64,000 nt of DNA, taken from the NCBI RefSeq assembly GCF_000718515.1, contig NZ_JNZS01000012.1, forward strand, positions 195,115-259,114. Reading direction: 5' to 3'. A program made the translations under genes and the position numbers. This DNA comes from Micromonospora parva. Its GTDB lineage: Bacteria; Actinomycetota; Actinomycetes; Mycobacteriales; Micromonosporaceae. Positions 17,924 through 26,857 of this stretch are shown here, piece after piece; positions within the stretch are counted from its first letter, which is position 1; every line of letters starts with the position of its first letter. The notes beneath the pieces were generated by a model. It did not search any database and was not told the DNA's origin. It worked only from the letters and a program-made list of their open reading frames with translations.

Positions 17924-19474
17924 ATGAGACGACGAGTCGCGTTGCGACGTCGGGCGGTGCTGGCCACCGCGGCCGTGCTGGTAGCGGTCGGGGTGACAGT
18001 GCCGACCCCGCAGGCCTCGGCGGCGGTCGGCAACGCCACCGGCTACGCCACCCAGAACGGCGGGACCACCGGCGGCGCGGGCGGGCAGACGGTGCGGGCC
18101 ACCACCGGGACGGCGATCCACGCGGCGCTGTGCGGTCGGCCCAGCAGCAGCACCCCGATCACCATTGAGGTCAGCGGGACCATCAACCACGGCAACACCA
18201 GCAAGGTGTCGGGGTCGAGCTGCAACACCGCGGCGGGCGTGATCGAGCTCAAGCAGATCAGCAACGTCACCATCATCGGGGTCGGCAGCGCCGTCTTCGA
18301 CCAGCTCGGCATCCACATCCGGGACTCCAGCAACATCATCATCCAGAACGTGACAGTGCGGAACGTCAAGAAGTCGGGCTCGCCCACCTCGAACGGTGGG
18401 GACGCGATCGGCATGGAGAGCACGGTCCGCAACGTCTGGGTCGACCACGTCACCCTGGAAGCCTCGGGTGGGGAGTCCGAAGGGTACGACGGCCTCTTCG
18501 ACATGAAGGACAACACCCAGTACGTGACGCTGTCCTACAGCATCCTGCGCAACTCTGGTCGCGGCGGCCTCGTCGGGTCCAGTGAGAGCGACCTGTCGAA
18601 CGGCTACATCACGTACCACCACAACCTCTACGAGAACATCGACTCCCGGACGCCTCTGCTGCGCGGCGGTGTGGCCCACATCTACAACAACCACTACGTG
18701 AGCCTGCACGAGTCCGGCATCAACTCGCGGGCCGGCGCCAGGGCCAAGGTGGAGAACAACTACTTCCGCGACTCCAAGGACGTCCTGGGCACCTTCTACA
18801 CCAACGAGCGCGGCTACTGGCAGGTCGGCGGCAACATCTTCGACAACGTGACCTGGTCCAGCGCGGGCAGCGAGAACTACCCCGCCGGCCCCAACCCGAC
18901 CTCCACCACCACGGTCAGCATCCCTTACCCGTACAGCCTCGACGGCGCGAGCTGCGTACCGGAGATCGTCCGTCAGACGGTCGGCGCCAACACGGGCCTG
19001 AAGGTGTCGAACGGCAGTTGCTCGCCGCAGACCCCGCCGCCCACCACCCCGCCACCCACCACGCCACCGCCCACCACGCCACCGCCGACCACGCCGCCGC
19101 CCTCCGGTGGGACCAACCTCAGCCTCGGCGCCGGCGCCGACGGCTCCAGCAAGGCCAGCGGGACCAGCTACGGCAACGTCCGCGACGGCGATGTGAGCAC
19201 CTACTGGTCGCCGGCCGGGTCGACCGGCACGATCTCGATCAAGTGGGGCTCGGCGACCCGGGTGTCCCGAGTGGTGATCCGCGAACCGTCCGGCACCCAG
19301 GGCTCCATCGGGTCCTGGCAGCTGATCAACAACGACAACGGCGCCGTCCTGGCCGCCGGCAGCGGGGCCGGAACGATCACCTTCTCCGCGACCTCGTTGA
19401 GCAAGATCAACTTCAAGATCAACAGCTCCGGCGGTACGCCACGAGTCGGTGAGTTCGAGACGTACGCCAGCTAG
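17924..19474 (+). CDS. Secreted PL1 pectate lyase with Pro-Thr linker and C-terminal CBM-like domain
   Basis: A 516-residue secreted enzyme. The signal peptide ends in PQASAAVG. The right-handed beta-helix carries PL1 landmarks: WVDHVTLE (172-179), YHHNLYENIDSRTPLLRGG with the catalytic-type Arg242 or Arg247, and HIYNNHY. It cleaves polygalacturonate by beta-elimination, normally with calcium. Near residues 367-391 there is a linker of PPTTP repeats, then a discoidin-like (F5/8C) beta-sandwich from about 393 that probably binds carbohydrate. It stands alone on its strand, and a 22-bp-arm hairpin follows. This shows that the organism attacks pectin as well as arabinan and xylan. Confidence 0.93.
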   Translation: MRRRVALRRRAVLATAAVLVAVGVTVPTPQASAAVGNATGYATQNGGTTGGAGGQTVRATTGTAIHAALCGRPSSSTPITIEVSGTINHGNTSKVSGSSCNTAAGVIELKQISNVTIIGVGSAVFDQLGIHIRDSSNIIIQNVTVRNVKKSGSPTSNGGDAIGMESTVRNVWVDHVTLEASGGESEGYDGLFDMKDNTQYVTLSYSILRNSGRGGLVGSSESDLSNGYITYHHNLYENIDSRTPLLRGGVAHIYNNHYVSLHESGINSRAGARAKVENNYFRDSKDVLGTFYTNERGYWQVGGNIFDNVTWSSAGSENYPAGPNPTSTTTVSIPYPYSLDGASCVPEIVRQTVGANTGLKVSNGSCSPQTPPPTTPPPTTPPPTTPPPTTPPPSGGTNLSLGAGADGSSKASGTSYGNVRDGDVSTYWSPAGSTGTISIKWGSATRVSRVVIREPSGTQGSIGSWQLINNDNGAVLAAGSGAGTITFSATSLSKINFKINSSGGTPRVGEFETYAS

Positions 19475-19490
19475 GGCCGATGCGGTTCTC

Positions 19491-19536
19491 AGCGGTATAC
19501 CTCAGGGGCATGTTCATGCCCCTGAGGTATACCGCT
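19491..19536. terminator. Very strong bidirectional hairpin between pectate lyase and radical SAM genes
   Basis: Arms 19491-19512 and 19515-19536 are perfect 22-bp inverted repeats. The central CATG-TT-CATG makes the real loop about 6-10 nt. It lies 16 nt after the lyase stop and 40 nt before the end of the convergent gene, so it can stop both. It could also be a dispersed palindromic repeat; no second copy was seen here. Confidence 0.8.
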
Positions 19537-19576
19537 GTTCGGCAGTTCCGCACGGCTGGTCAGCCGAGCGCGGCCG

Positions 19577-20887
19577 TCACGAATCAGTCGACGGCAGGGT
19601 GTCCATGAAGGAGCTGACCGAGAAGACCGCTCGCCCCGGCCCGGCCGGACCGTAACCGGGCGGGCTGGAAAGACCGTGCGCCTCCATCGTCGCCCGGTAG
19701 ACCTCCAGTAGGCGGACGTGGTATTCGAGCGGCGCGCCCTGCGGGTTCGTCCGCCCGAGCGGGGTGGTGGGCTCCGGGCACCAGGTGGTGAACCGGGGCG
19801 TGATCCCCCGGGACATGAAGTAGTCGAGCCCCTCAGCGGTGGAGGCGATCGCCTCGTCGACGCTGGTGAAGCCGTGCGGGGCGGCCATCTCGACGCCCGC
19901 CACGAAGTTCGGGATCACGTTGCGCGGGCCGAACACCTCGGCGGAGTCGAGGATGCGCCGGTGCCACTCCTCCCGACCGACGTAGCGCTCCTTACCCGGG
20001 CAGTACAACTCGAACAACCGCTTGTCCCACACCTCGTAGTTGGGGTGGTAGATGCGGATCCCGTAGTCGTGGAACCGCTGCACATCGGCTCGGGGCAGCG
20101 CCTGGGCCACCACCTTGCCGATCCAGCGGCCCGGGAAACGCTCCTCGATCGCCTGCGCGTACCGGCCGTAGAAGTCGGCCTCGGCCAGCCCGTTGACCTG
20201 CGAGGTGATGCTGCCGCCGGTCAGCGTGTACGCCTGCGACGCGCGGTCGGTGTCGTGCCGGTTGATGATCTCCAGGGCCTCAAGGACCTCGTCCACGGGC
20301 TTGACCCCGGTGTAGGGGCGGCCGGCCTGCTTGTGCTGCCGCCAGTTGTGGTTGATGTCGCAGTACTGGCACTCCTCCTTGGCGCCGAAGTACTGGCAGA
20401 CCCGGAACGCGGTGAGGTAGATGAGATAGCCCCACTGGATCGTCGGGGCGACCTCCATCACCGACTTGCCGTTGGCGAGGGTGTGGCGGTAGTACGCCGG
20501 CATCGGGGGCAGCCCGACATCGGCGATCGGCCGCCCGTCCAGGAACAGGCGCAGTCGACCGTCGCCGTCGGTGGCGACCCGGTACGGCGAACTGGGGTTG
20601 GTGCGGACCGAGACGACGGTCCGGCGTAGCTCGTACGGACCCCCGGTGAGCACGATCTCCTCCGGCGGTCGGCGCAGCGCGGCGGTCCCCAGCTCCGGCA
20701 GCGTCCGGTGGTCGAAGGAGAAGATGAAGTACGACTTCGGCTTGACGTCGCCGTGTTCGTTGTCGGTCAGTGCCGCGTCGTCGAAGGCGAGCCCGCCCCG
20801 CAGCAGGTCCTCCTTGAGGACCGCCTCCCGCGGCACGTGTGGGAAACGGCTCATCAACTCTTCGACGAGGTCGGTGCGCGACGTCAT
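19577..20887 (-). CDS. Radical SAM protein encoded beside sodN
   Basis: A 436-residue protein. The cluster CQYFGAKEECQYC places Cys164, Cys173 and Cys176 in a CX8CX2C pattern, unlike the usual CX3CX2C. A GGSIT sequence some 40 residues later fits the SAM-binding GGE-type motif, and the rest is compatible with a TIM barrel (conserved FVAGVEMAAPHGF and TTWCPEPTTPLG near the end). The start at 20887 was chosen because the reading frame upstream is low-quality Arg/Ser sequence. It follows sodN by 61 nt on the same strand and is probably co-transcribed. A role in making or modifying nickel superoxide dismutase is possible but not shown. No sodX peptidase gene is adjacent. Confidence 0.8.
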   Translation of the reverse strand: MTSRTDLVEELMSRFPHVPREAVLKEDLLRGGLAFDDAALTDNEHGDVKPKSYFIFSFDHRTLPELGTAALRRPPEEIVLTGGPYELRRTVVSVRTNPSSPYRVATDGDGRLRLFLDGRPIADVGLPPMPAYYRHTLANGKSVMEVAPTIQWGYLIYLTAFRVCQYFGAKEECQYCDINHNWRQHKQAGRPYTGVKPVDEVLEALEIINRHDTDRASQAYTLTGGSITSQVNGLAEADFYGRYAQAIEERFPGRWIGKVVAQALPRADVQRFHDYGIRIYHPNYEVWDKRLFELYCPGKERYVGREEWHRRILDSAEVFGPRNVIPNFVAGVEMAAPHGFTSVDEAIASTAEGLDYFMSRGITPRFTTWCPEPTTPLGRTNPQGAPLEYHVRLLEVYRATMEAHGLSSPPGYGPAGPGRAVFSVSSFMDTLPSTDS

Positions 20888-20948
20888 GCGGTTCCTCCCG
20901 AACGTGGTACCCCGAACCGGGTGGCCTGCGCCACCCGGTACCGGCTGC

Positions 20949-21353
20949 TCAGCTCTGCTTGGTCTCCCAGAAGATCTTCGAGATCTCCTCGATCTTCCCG
21001 AGGAGCTGCTCGGCGACCGCCGGGTCCGCGGCGCCCTTCGCGCCGCCGGCACCCGCCAGCTTCGTCGCCTCGTTGAACAGGCCGTGCAGCTGGGGGTACT
21101 TCTCGAAGTGCGGCGCCTTGAAGTAGTCGGTCCAGAGGACCCAGAGGTGGTGCTTGACCAGCTCGGCTCGCTGCTCCTTGATGAGCAGGGAGCGGGTGCG
21201 AAACTCCGGGTCGTCGCTGGCCTGGTACTTCTCGGAGATCGCCTTGATCGACTCGGCCTCGATGCGGGCCTGGGCCGGGTCGTAGACGCCGCACGGCAGG
21301 TCGCAGTGGGCGCTCGCGACGGTACGCGGGCGGAGCGGGCGGGGCAGGTGCAT
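20949..21353 (-). CDS. sodN: Nickel superoxide dismutase precursor
   Basis: A 134-residue protein with a 15-residue leader (MHLPRPLRPRTVASA) before the nickel-hook sequence HCDLPCGVYD. His16, Cys17 and Cys21 (His1, Cys2 and Cys6 of the mature enzyme) are the nickel ligands. The rest (PAQARIEAESIKAI, KEQRAELVKHHLWVLWTDYFK, HFEKYPQLH, IFWETK) is the four-helix bundle of SodN. It converts superoxide to oxygen and hydrogen peroxide. The leader must be cut off to free His1. In Streptomyces this is done by SodX, which is not encoded next to this gene. GGAGGG precedes the ATG at 21353. A consensus promoter lies upstream. Confidence 0.97.
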   Translation of the reverse strand: MHLPRPLRPRTVASAHCDLPCGVYDPAQARIEAESIKAISEKYQASDDPEFRTRSLLIKEQRAELVKHHLWVLWTDYFKAPHFEKYPQLHGLFNEATKLAGAGGAKGAADPAVAEQLLGKIEEISKIFWETKQS

Positions 21354-21427
21354 CAGATTCCCTCCGACGGTGGCGCTCGGCTGACGGACGTCCGGACGCG
21401 ACGGCCCGGACGTGATCATCTAGGGAC

Positions 21428-21456
21428 GCTAGAACCTCAACCCCACTTCATGTCAA
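21428..21456 (-). promoter_or_regulatory. Promoter of sodN
   Basis: On the minus strand TTGACA (21451-21456) and TCTAGC (21428-21433) are separated by exactly 17 bp, a near-consensus housekeeping promoter, about 75 nt before the sodN start. No inverted repeat typical of a nickel-responsive Nur site was recognised. Confidence 0.65.
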
Positions 21457-21459
21457 GTG

Positions 21460-22266
21460 TCATGCTGGTCCGGGGCGCTGCCTCCGGACGAGTGTCAGCA
21501 GGGCGGCGTGTGTCCGCTCGTCAGCGGCCACCACGAGACCGTTCCCACCGGTGTGCAGCGGTTCGCCGTCGAGCCCGGTGACCACGCAACCGGCCGCCTG
21601 GCAGAGCGCGATTCCGGCCGCGAAGTGCACGCTGCGGCTCAGGTCGTGGCGGTCCGTCAGGTAGGCGGCGCGGCGACCGGCGGCGACCCACGCAACGGCC
21701 AGGCTGGTGGAGACCACCCGGGGGTGGAACTGCTCGATGAAGTCCTCGTCGGCGAGCATCCGGGCGGCCAGGAAGACGTCCCGGCTGGGGAACGGCGGGT
21801 CGAGGTTGACGTCGACCAGCCTCGACTCGGCCGACGGCACGAGCCGCTCGTCGGTGCCCGCGAGGCGGACGTACGCGGCACCGCCGTCGGTCCAGAACAC
21901 CTCACCGCTGAACGGGTCCGCCGACGCGGCCACGGCGCAGCCCGTCCCGGTGAGCAGCGCGACGTTGACCGACACGAGCGTGGTGCGGGCGGCGTAGTTC
22001 ACCGTGCCGCAGAGCGGATCGACAAGCCAGGTGCGGCCGTTGTCGCCGGTGCCCGTGCGCCCGCTCTCCTCGCCCACCACGAGGTCGTCGGGGCGCGCCC
22101 CGCGCAGGACGCCGAGGATGGCCTCCTCCGCCTTGATGTCGACGGTGGTGGCGAAGTCGTTTCCGATCTTCATGAAGCGGGTCAGCGGCGACCCGAATCG
22201 CGCGCGGACGACTGCCGCGCCGGCCTCCGCCGCCGCGATGGCCACGGCCTGGTCGGTGATCGACAC
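21460..22266 (-). CDS. Inositol monophosphatase-family protein with an altered metal site
   Basis: A 268-residue protein of the IMPase/FBPase-like phosphatase family. The N-terminal half has VGEESG (Glu66/67) and WLVDPLCGTVNY. The standard motif is DP(I/L)DGT, so the second metal-binding Asp is replaced by Cys86. The C-terminal WDxAAG motif is also changed, to VHFAAG. The fold is probably kept, but magnesium-dependent phosphatase activity may be weak or changed. The GTG start at 22266 is 3 nt downstream of the previous gene's stop, so the two form an operon. The substrate (inositol phosphate, PAP or other) cannot be told. Confidence 0.82.
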   Translation of the reverse strand: MSITDQAVAIAAAEAGAAVVRARFGSPLTRFMKIGNDFATTVDIKAEEAILGVLRGARPDDLVVGEESGRTGTGDNGRTWLVDPLCGTVNYAARTTLVSVNVALLTGTGCAVAASADPFSGEVFWTDGGAAYVRLAGTDERLVPSAESRLVDVNLDPPFPSRDVFLAARMLADEDFIEQFHPRVVSTSLAVAWVAAGRRAAYLTDRHDLSRSVHFAAGIALCQAAGCVVTGLDGEPLHTGGNGLVVAADERTHAALLTLVRRQRPGPA

Positions 22267-22269
22267 GTG

Positions 22270-22863
22270 TCACTCCGGCAGTTCGGTGATCGCGAACCGA
22301 CTGACCACCGCGATCATGATCATCGGGGCGTCGCCGTCGCACTGGTTGACCGAGACCGCGACCCACCGGCCCTCGGCCGCCGTCGGCCCCCACACGGTGA
22401 GGTCGCCGTAGCAGTCCATGTCGCTCAGGGACTGGAACAGCGCCGGCATCGGTGCGCCGGCCTGCTTGCGGAACAGCGGTACGTGCATGGACACCCTGCG
22501 GTGCGGGCCCCAACGGCGGTCAAGTTCACCGACGACAAGGGTCAGGTTCGCCGTGGCGACCTCCTCGGCCTCGTTCCACTCGACGCCGTACACACCGACG
22601 AGGTCGTCGCTCTCCCAGAGCGGAATGATCTGGAAGCCCGCCCCCCGGGTGCCGGTCCACTCACCGGTGGCCGGGTCGCCCTCGCTGACCGGCGCGCCGT
22701 CCGGGGGCAGCTCGGCGGCGAGCAACGACTCGACGTGGGAGACCGCCCGAGCGGTGTCGAACGCCTCACCCGCTCGGGCCGTCACCGGGCTGCTCGTGTC
22801 GCCGCTGACGGTCCGCGCCACATCGTCCGCACTGTGTCTCCCTCGGTCGCCGGCCCCGATCAT
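22270..22863 (-). CDS. Hypothetical protein, 197 residues
   Basis: I do not recognise a family. The protein has no signal peptide or membrane segment. It has a glycine/charged N-terminal 50 residues and a compact C-terminal part with QIIPLWESDDLVGVYGVEW and a strand-rich MIMIAVVSRFAITELPE. The good ATG at 22863 and the 3-nt spacing to the IMPase-family gene indicate co-translation with it. The codon pattern is like its neighbours, so it is probably a real gene. Confidence 0.7.
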   Translation of the reverse strand: MIGAGDRGRHSADDVARTVSGDTSSPVTARAGEAFDTARAVSHVESLLAAELPPDGAPVSEGDPATGEWTGTRGAGFQIIPLWESDDLVGVYGVEWNEAEEVATANLTLVVGELDRRWGPHRRVSMHVPLFRKQAGAPMPALFQSLSDMDCYGDLTVWGPTAAEGRWVAVSVNQCDGDAPMIMIAVVSRFAITELPE

Positions 22864-22923
22864 CGCTCACCTCTGGCCGCTCGGCCACTGTGGTCGCCCC
22901 GATCCAGGCGGTTACCGGGACGA

Positions 22924-23370
22924 TCAGGAAACCGCTGCCCGCACCAGCTCGGTGATCTTCTTCTCCACGGCGGGGCTCCACTTCTGCAGCGCGTACGACG
23001 CCGGCCACATGTCGCCGTCGTCGAGGTTGGCGGTGTCCTGGAAGCCCAGCGTCGAGTACCGGTAGTTGAACTTCCCGGAGTCCTGGAAGAAGACCACGAT
23101 CTTGCCGTCCGCGTTCGCGTAGGCGGGCATCCCGTACCAGGTCTTGGGCGTCAGGTCCGGGGCGGCGGCGGTCACCGTCACGTGCACGCGCTCGGCGAGC
23201 GCCCGATCCTCCGGCTCCATCTGCGCGATCCGGTCGAGGACCGCCTGGAGCCCGTCGGCCTTCTTGGCACCCTTCTTGCCCTCGGCGCGCAGCTCGGCGG
23301 CGCGCTCCTTCATCGCGGCGCGCTCCTCGGCGGTGAAGCCGTCGGACTCGGTGGTGGTCTTCGTGGACAT
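22924..23370 (-). CDS. DUF1801 family protein
   Basis: A 148-residue soluble protein. The C-terminal half has WYGMPAYANADGKIVVFFQDSGKFNYRYSTLGF and VEKKITELVRAAV, the pattern of DUF1801/YdhG-like proteins. The N-terminal 45 residues are charged and lysine-rich (KERAAELRAEGKKGAKK), probably helical and flexible. It has an ATG start with GGGAGA upstream. The function of this family is unknown. It is separated from the upstream-oriented neighbours by 60-200 nt, so it is likely its own transcript. Confidence 0.82.
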   Translation of the reverse strand: MSTKTTTESDGFTAEERAAMKERAAELRAEGKKGAKKADGLQAVLDRIAQMEPEDRALAERVHVTVTAAAPDLTPKTWYGMPAYANADGKIVVFFQDSGKFNYRYSTLGFQDTANLDDGDMWPASYALQKWSPAVEKKITELVRAAVS

Positions 23371-23572
23371 GGGCGGTCTCCCTCTCGTCGTCCGGCTCGG
23401 CGTGCCGCCGGCCGTTCTGGGAAAAGGCTAGGCCGGACGTCGGCCCCGGGGCTTCTCGATTCCTGATCGGTACGAAGCGCCGCCGACTGCCCGAATCGTC
23501 ACGTTTGCTGGTCTAACGGATTGCTGGCTAGGTTGACGGACTCGTCGGGACAGTTCCATGGGGGGACCAGGC

Positions 23573-24346
23573 ATGAGCACCACCGCCGACCGGTTGGCGA
23601 CGGCGTACTCCGACGCCATCGAGACACTCTGCCGGGTGACACCGAAGGGCTGGTACGCCGAACGCGGCACCGCTCGTGCGGGAGTCACCCGCACCGGCAT
23701 CGCGTCGCTCAACGGGGTTTTCGACCTGACCACGGACCCGGACCTCGGCTCGCTCGACGAGTTGGCAACCGAGGTCCGCGCGCAGGTCCGGCACTGGTCG
23801 ATCATCGTCCGGGGTGAGCCCAGCGCCGGGATCGCCGAGCTCGCGGCCCGGCATGGGCTCACCGAACGCGGCGCCCTCCCGCTGTTGGCCTGCGCCACCG
23901 ACGACATCGTGTTCCGGACCGGCTCGACCCAGCAGACCCTGGTACGCCCTGTCGGCGCCGCCGAGAGCGACACGTACACCGCTGCTTTCGCCGAGAGCTT
24001 CGAGGTGCCCGTCGGTGTCTTCGGCTCGCTGATGGGCGGCGCGGTGCTCGACACCGACGGCGTGACCGGCTATCTGGCCGAGGAGTCCGGCCGTCCCGTC
24101 GGCACCGCCCTCGGCATGCGGGCCGCCGGCGTGGTCGGTGTGTTCAACATCGGCGTCGTACCGTCCGCCCGGGGTCGTGGCCTCGGCCGGGCGCTCACCG
24201 AAGCGGTGCTGCGCGACGGCATCGCGGCCGGCGCGGACATCGCCTACCTGCACAGCAGCCCGATGGGCCGGCCGCTCTACGAGTCGATGGGCTTCGCGCT
24301 CGTGCAGAACTGGACCATGTTGACGGCGCGACCGAGCGAAGCGTGA
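23573..24346 (+). CDS. GNAT-family N-acetyltransferase
   Basis: A 257-residue protein with a C-terminal GNAT domain. Motif A is VPSARGRGLGRALTEAVL (about residues 198-215), which binds the pyrophosphate of acetyl-CoA, and LYESMGFALVQNWTML closes the fold. The N-terminal 130 residues may be a second, degenerate GNAT-like half. The ATG at 23573, preceded by GGGGGA, was chosen. The following gene starts 14 nt after its stop. The acceptor substrate is unknown. Confidence 0.87.
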   Translation: MSTTADRLATAYSDAIETLCRVTPKGWYAERGTARAGVTRTGIASLNGVFDLTTDPDLGSLDELATEVRAQVRHWSIIVRGEPSAGIAELAARHGLTERGALPLLACATDDIVFRTGSTQQTLVRPVGAAESDTYTAAFAESFEVPVGVFGSLMGGAVLDTDGVTGYLAEESGRPVGTALGMRAAGVVGVFNIGVVPSARGRGLGRALTEAVLRDGIAAGADIAYLHSSPMGRPLYESMGFALVQNWTMLTARPSEA

Positions 24347-24360
24347 CGGGGGAGAAGGCC

Positions 24361-25080
24361 ATGAGCTTCAGTGAGAACGTGCGTTCGGCCTTCCGGCGGG
24401 GCGAGACCGACGCCGTGGTGCGGATGAGCGAGGCCGAGATCGAGCGGGCGCGGGCGGCCGGCGACCCGGCGGGTGAGGTGGAGGCCCGCTACAGCCTCGC
24501 CCGGGTCGCCATCCGCGGCGGCGACCTGGCGGGCGGGGAGGCCCGGGCGCGGGAGGCCCTGGCGGTGGCGCTGCGCTCCGGCGACCGCGCCCTCGAGGAA
24601 CGGCCGAGGCACGTGCTGGCCGGCGTCGCGCGGATGTCCGGCGACCTGGTTCGGGCGCGGGAGCTGTACCGGGAGAGCATCGCGCTCAACGAGACGCTCG
24701 GCCAACCCAAGACCGTCAACTCCGAGTATCACAACCTGGCGTTCTGCGAGCTGGGGCTGGGCAACCTCGACGTGGCGCGGACGCTGTTCGCCGAGAACCG
24801 CGAGCGGGTGTTCGACAACGGCTGGGCCGACTTCGTGCCGTACGTCTGCGTCGCGGGCGCCGCGCTCGCGACCGCCGAGGGAGATCACCTGCGGGCGGCG
24901 CGGATGATCGGCGTCGCGGATGCCGCGTTCGCGGCGCTCGGCCAGGTGCCGGACCCGGACGACGCGGCGGACCTCGCCCGGATGCGCGCCGCCGCGGTCG
25001 AAGCGCTCGGCCCGGCCGCCTTCGACGAGGAGTACGCCGTCGGCCAGCTCCTCGAACCGAGGGCGGCCTTCGCCGCGTAG
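24361..25080 (+). CDS. Tetratricopeptide-type helical repeat protein
   Basis: A 239-residue all-helical protein with successive units such as EARYSLARVAIRGGDLAGGEARAREAL, RHVLAGVARMSGDLVRARELYRESIAL and EYHNLAFCELGLGNLDVARTLF, which have the A-G-D/N-x-A-R spacing of TPR units. No enzyme motif is seen. ATG 24361 with GGGGGAG 6 nt upstream is better than a GTG overlapping the acetyltransferase stop. It probably acts as a protein-binding scaffold, co-expressed with the acetyltransferase. It resembles C-terminal parts of some actinobacterial AfsR-like regulators, but without their DNA-binding or NTPase domains. Confidence 0.78.
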   Translation: MSFSENVRSAFRRGETDAVVRMSEAEIERARAAGDPAGEVEARYSLARVAIRGGDLAGGEARAREALAVALRSGDRALEERPRHVLAGVARMSGDLVRARELYRESIALNETLGQPKTVNSEYHNLAFCELGLGNLDVARTLFAENRERVFDNGWADFVPYVCVAGAALATAEGDHLRAARMIGVADAAFAALGQVPDPDDAADLARMRAAAVEALGPAAFDEEYAVGQLLEPRAAFAA

Positions 25081-25085
25081 CCGCG

Positions 25086-25802
25086 CTAGGCGGCCCCGGG
25101 TGAGGTCGAGGCTCGGGCGGCGGTGACGATCCGTCCCCGCTCCGACTCCGGGAAGCGGTCGAGCATCGCGCGGACCTCGTCGGCGCTCACGTTGGCGCCG
25201 AACAACTCGCTGCCCGGTTCGAGTCGTACCCCCTCGGCCAGCGGGCCGGCGACGACCGGATCGAAGCCGAGCGCGTCCACCAGTGTCGACACCTCGGCGA
25301 CGTCGGCGCTGTCGTCGCCGGCGATCGCGATGGCCTTGCGCCCGGCCACCCCGGCCGGTCGGGCCTCGTCCTCCAGGTCGTGATAACCCATATGGTTGAA
25401 CGCCTTCACCACCCGGGAGCCGGACAGGAACGCCTGGACGATCTCGCTCGACGAGGTACGCGGGTCGGTGAGGTCGTCGCGGATGCCGTCGATCTCCCAC
25501 CAGTAGTTCATGGCGTCGACGACGAGCTTGCCACGCAACGCCTCGGCGGGGATGCTGCGGTGCTTGCCCAGGGGTAGGGCGAGGACGACGATGTCGGCGT
25601 CGGTCGCCGCGTCCAGCGCGGTGGTGGCCTCGGCCCCCGGGGCGAGCACCTCGACGGTGAGGGCGATCTTCGCCGGGTCGCCGGAGCCGGCTACCCGTAC
25701 CCGGTAGCCGGCGGCGACGGCGAGCCGGGCGAGCACGGTGCCCACCTTGCCGGCACCGAGGATGCCGAGGGTGGCAGGCCGGCTTCGGTCGTTGTCGGTC
25801 AT
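25086..25802 (-). CDS. NADPH-dependent F420 reductase/NAD-binding oxidoreductase-like protein
   Basis: A 238-residue protein with an N-terminal Rossmann motif [23 protein letters not shown] (about 12-34) and VRVAGSGDP, then [25 protein letters not shown] and [13 protein letters not shown], the pattern of F420-dependent NADP oxidoreductases. It starts at ATG 25802. It lies 26 nt downstream of two flavin monooxygenase genes on the same strand and could feed or share cofactors with them. Whether it uses F420 cannot be decided from sequence alone. Confidence 0.83.
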   Translation of the reverse strand: MTDNDRSRPATLGILGAGKVGTVLARLAVAAGYRVRVAGSGDPAKIALTVEVLAPGAEATTALDAATDADIVVLALPLGKHRSIPAEALRGKLVVDAMNYWWEIDGIRDDLTDPRTSSSEIVQAFLSGSRVVKAFNHMGYHDLEDEARPAGVAGRKAIAIAGDDSADVAEVSTLVDALGFDPVVAGPLAEGVRLEPGSELFGANVSADEVRAMLDRFPESERGRIVTAARASTSPGAA

Positions 25803-25828
25803 GTCGTCCTCTCGCGGGGAAGTGGCGG

Positions 25829-26857
25829 TCAGGCCAGCAGTTCGCGGACCATGGGGATCACCTTCGAGCCGTACAGTTCCACGGCGCGCATGCGGGCGCT
25901 CGCCGGCTGTGCTCCGGCCGAGTAGATGAGGTCGAACCGGCCGACGCCGAGGCTGCGGATCGCCCGGGCCATGCGGCGGGCCACCGTCTCCGGTGAACCG
26001 ATGTAGAGGGAGCCGTTCTCCACCTCGGAGTCGAACTCCTGGCGGCGGATCGGCGGCCAACCCCGCAGTTTGCCGATCCGGTCCCGCATGATCCGGTAGT
26101 GCGGCCAGTAGATCTCCTTGGCCTCCTCGTCGGTGTCGGCGATGAAGCCGGGCGAGTGCATCCCGACCGGGTGCGCGGTGGTGCCGAGTTGCGCGGCGGC
26201 CCGGCGGTAGAGGTCGATGTAGGGCGCGAAGCGGTCGGGAGCGCCGCCGATGATGGCGAGCATGAGCGGAAGCCCGTACTGGGCGGTGCGGACGACCGAC
26301 TGCGGCGAGCCGCCCACGCCGACCCAGGTGTCCAGGCGACCCGACTCGGTCTTCGGGAAGACGTCGGCGTTCTCCAGCGGGGCACGCAGGGTCCCGCTCC
26401 AGGTGACCGGTTTCTCGTCCAGCAACTTCACGAACAGGTCGATCTTCTCCTCGAACAGCGTGTCGTAGTCGCGCAGGTCGTAACCGAACAACGGGAACGA
26501 CTCGGTGAACGAGCCGCGGCCGAGGATGACCTCGGCCCGGCCGTTCGACAGCGCGTCCACGGTGGCGAAGCGCTGGAACACCCGCACCGGGTCGTCCGAA
26601 CTGAGCACTGTCACGCCGGAGGCCAACCGGATCCGCGAGGTGCGGGTGGCGATGCCGGCCAGCACCGTCTCCGGTGTGGAGACGGAGTACTCCGGACGGT
26701 GGTGCTCGCCCAGGGCGATGACGTCGACCCCGAGCTGGTCGGCGAGCACCGCCTCGTCGACGACCTGCCGGATCGCCGCCGCGTGGGAGACGAGATTGCC
26801 GGCGTCGTCCTGCGGTACGTCACCGAACGTGTCAAGGCCGAACAAGAGATCAGACAT
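25829..26857 (-). CDS. LLM-class flavin-dependent oxidoreductase
   Basis: A 342-residue luciferase-like TIM-barrel monooxygenase. Recognisable parts are [63 protein letters not shown], and [12 protein letters not shown]. It is a paralogue of the gene before it (26850-27899), with strong matches throughout. Its ATG overlaps that gene's stop by 8 nt, so the pair is translated together. Such enzymes use reduced FMN or F420 to oxidise an organic substrate, unknown here. The MarR regulator and its inverted operators stand at the head of this operon. Confidence 0.9.
   Translation of the reverse strand: MSDLLFGLDTFGDVPQDDAGNLVSHAAAIRQVVDEAVLADQLGVDVIALGEHHRPEYSVSTPETVLAGIATRTSRIRLASGVTVLSSDDPVRVFQRFATVDALSNGRAEVILGRGSFTESFPLFGYDLRDYDTLFEEKIDLFVKLLDEKPVTWSGTLRAPLENADVFPKTESGRLDTWVGVGGSPQSVVRTAQYGLPLMLAIIGGAPDRFAPYIDLYRRAAAQLGTTAHPVGMHSPGFIADTDEEAKEIYWPHYRIMRDRIGKLRGWPPIRRQEFDSEVENGSLYIGSPETVARRMARAIRSLGVGRFDLIYSAGAQPASARMRAVELYGSKVIPMVRELLA

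Noticed and set aside
19030..19105. Short tandem repeats that could suggest a CRISPR or satellite
   Set aside because: They encode the Pro-Pro-Thr-Thr linker of the pectate lyase; there are no unique spacers.
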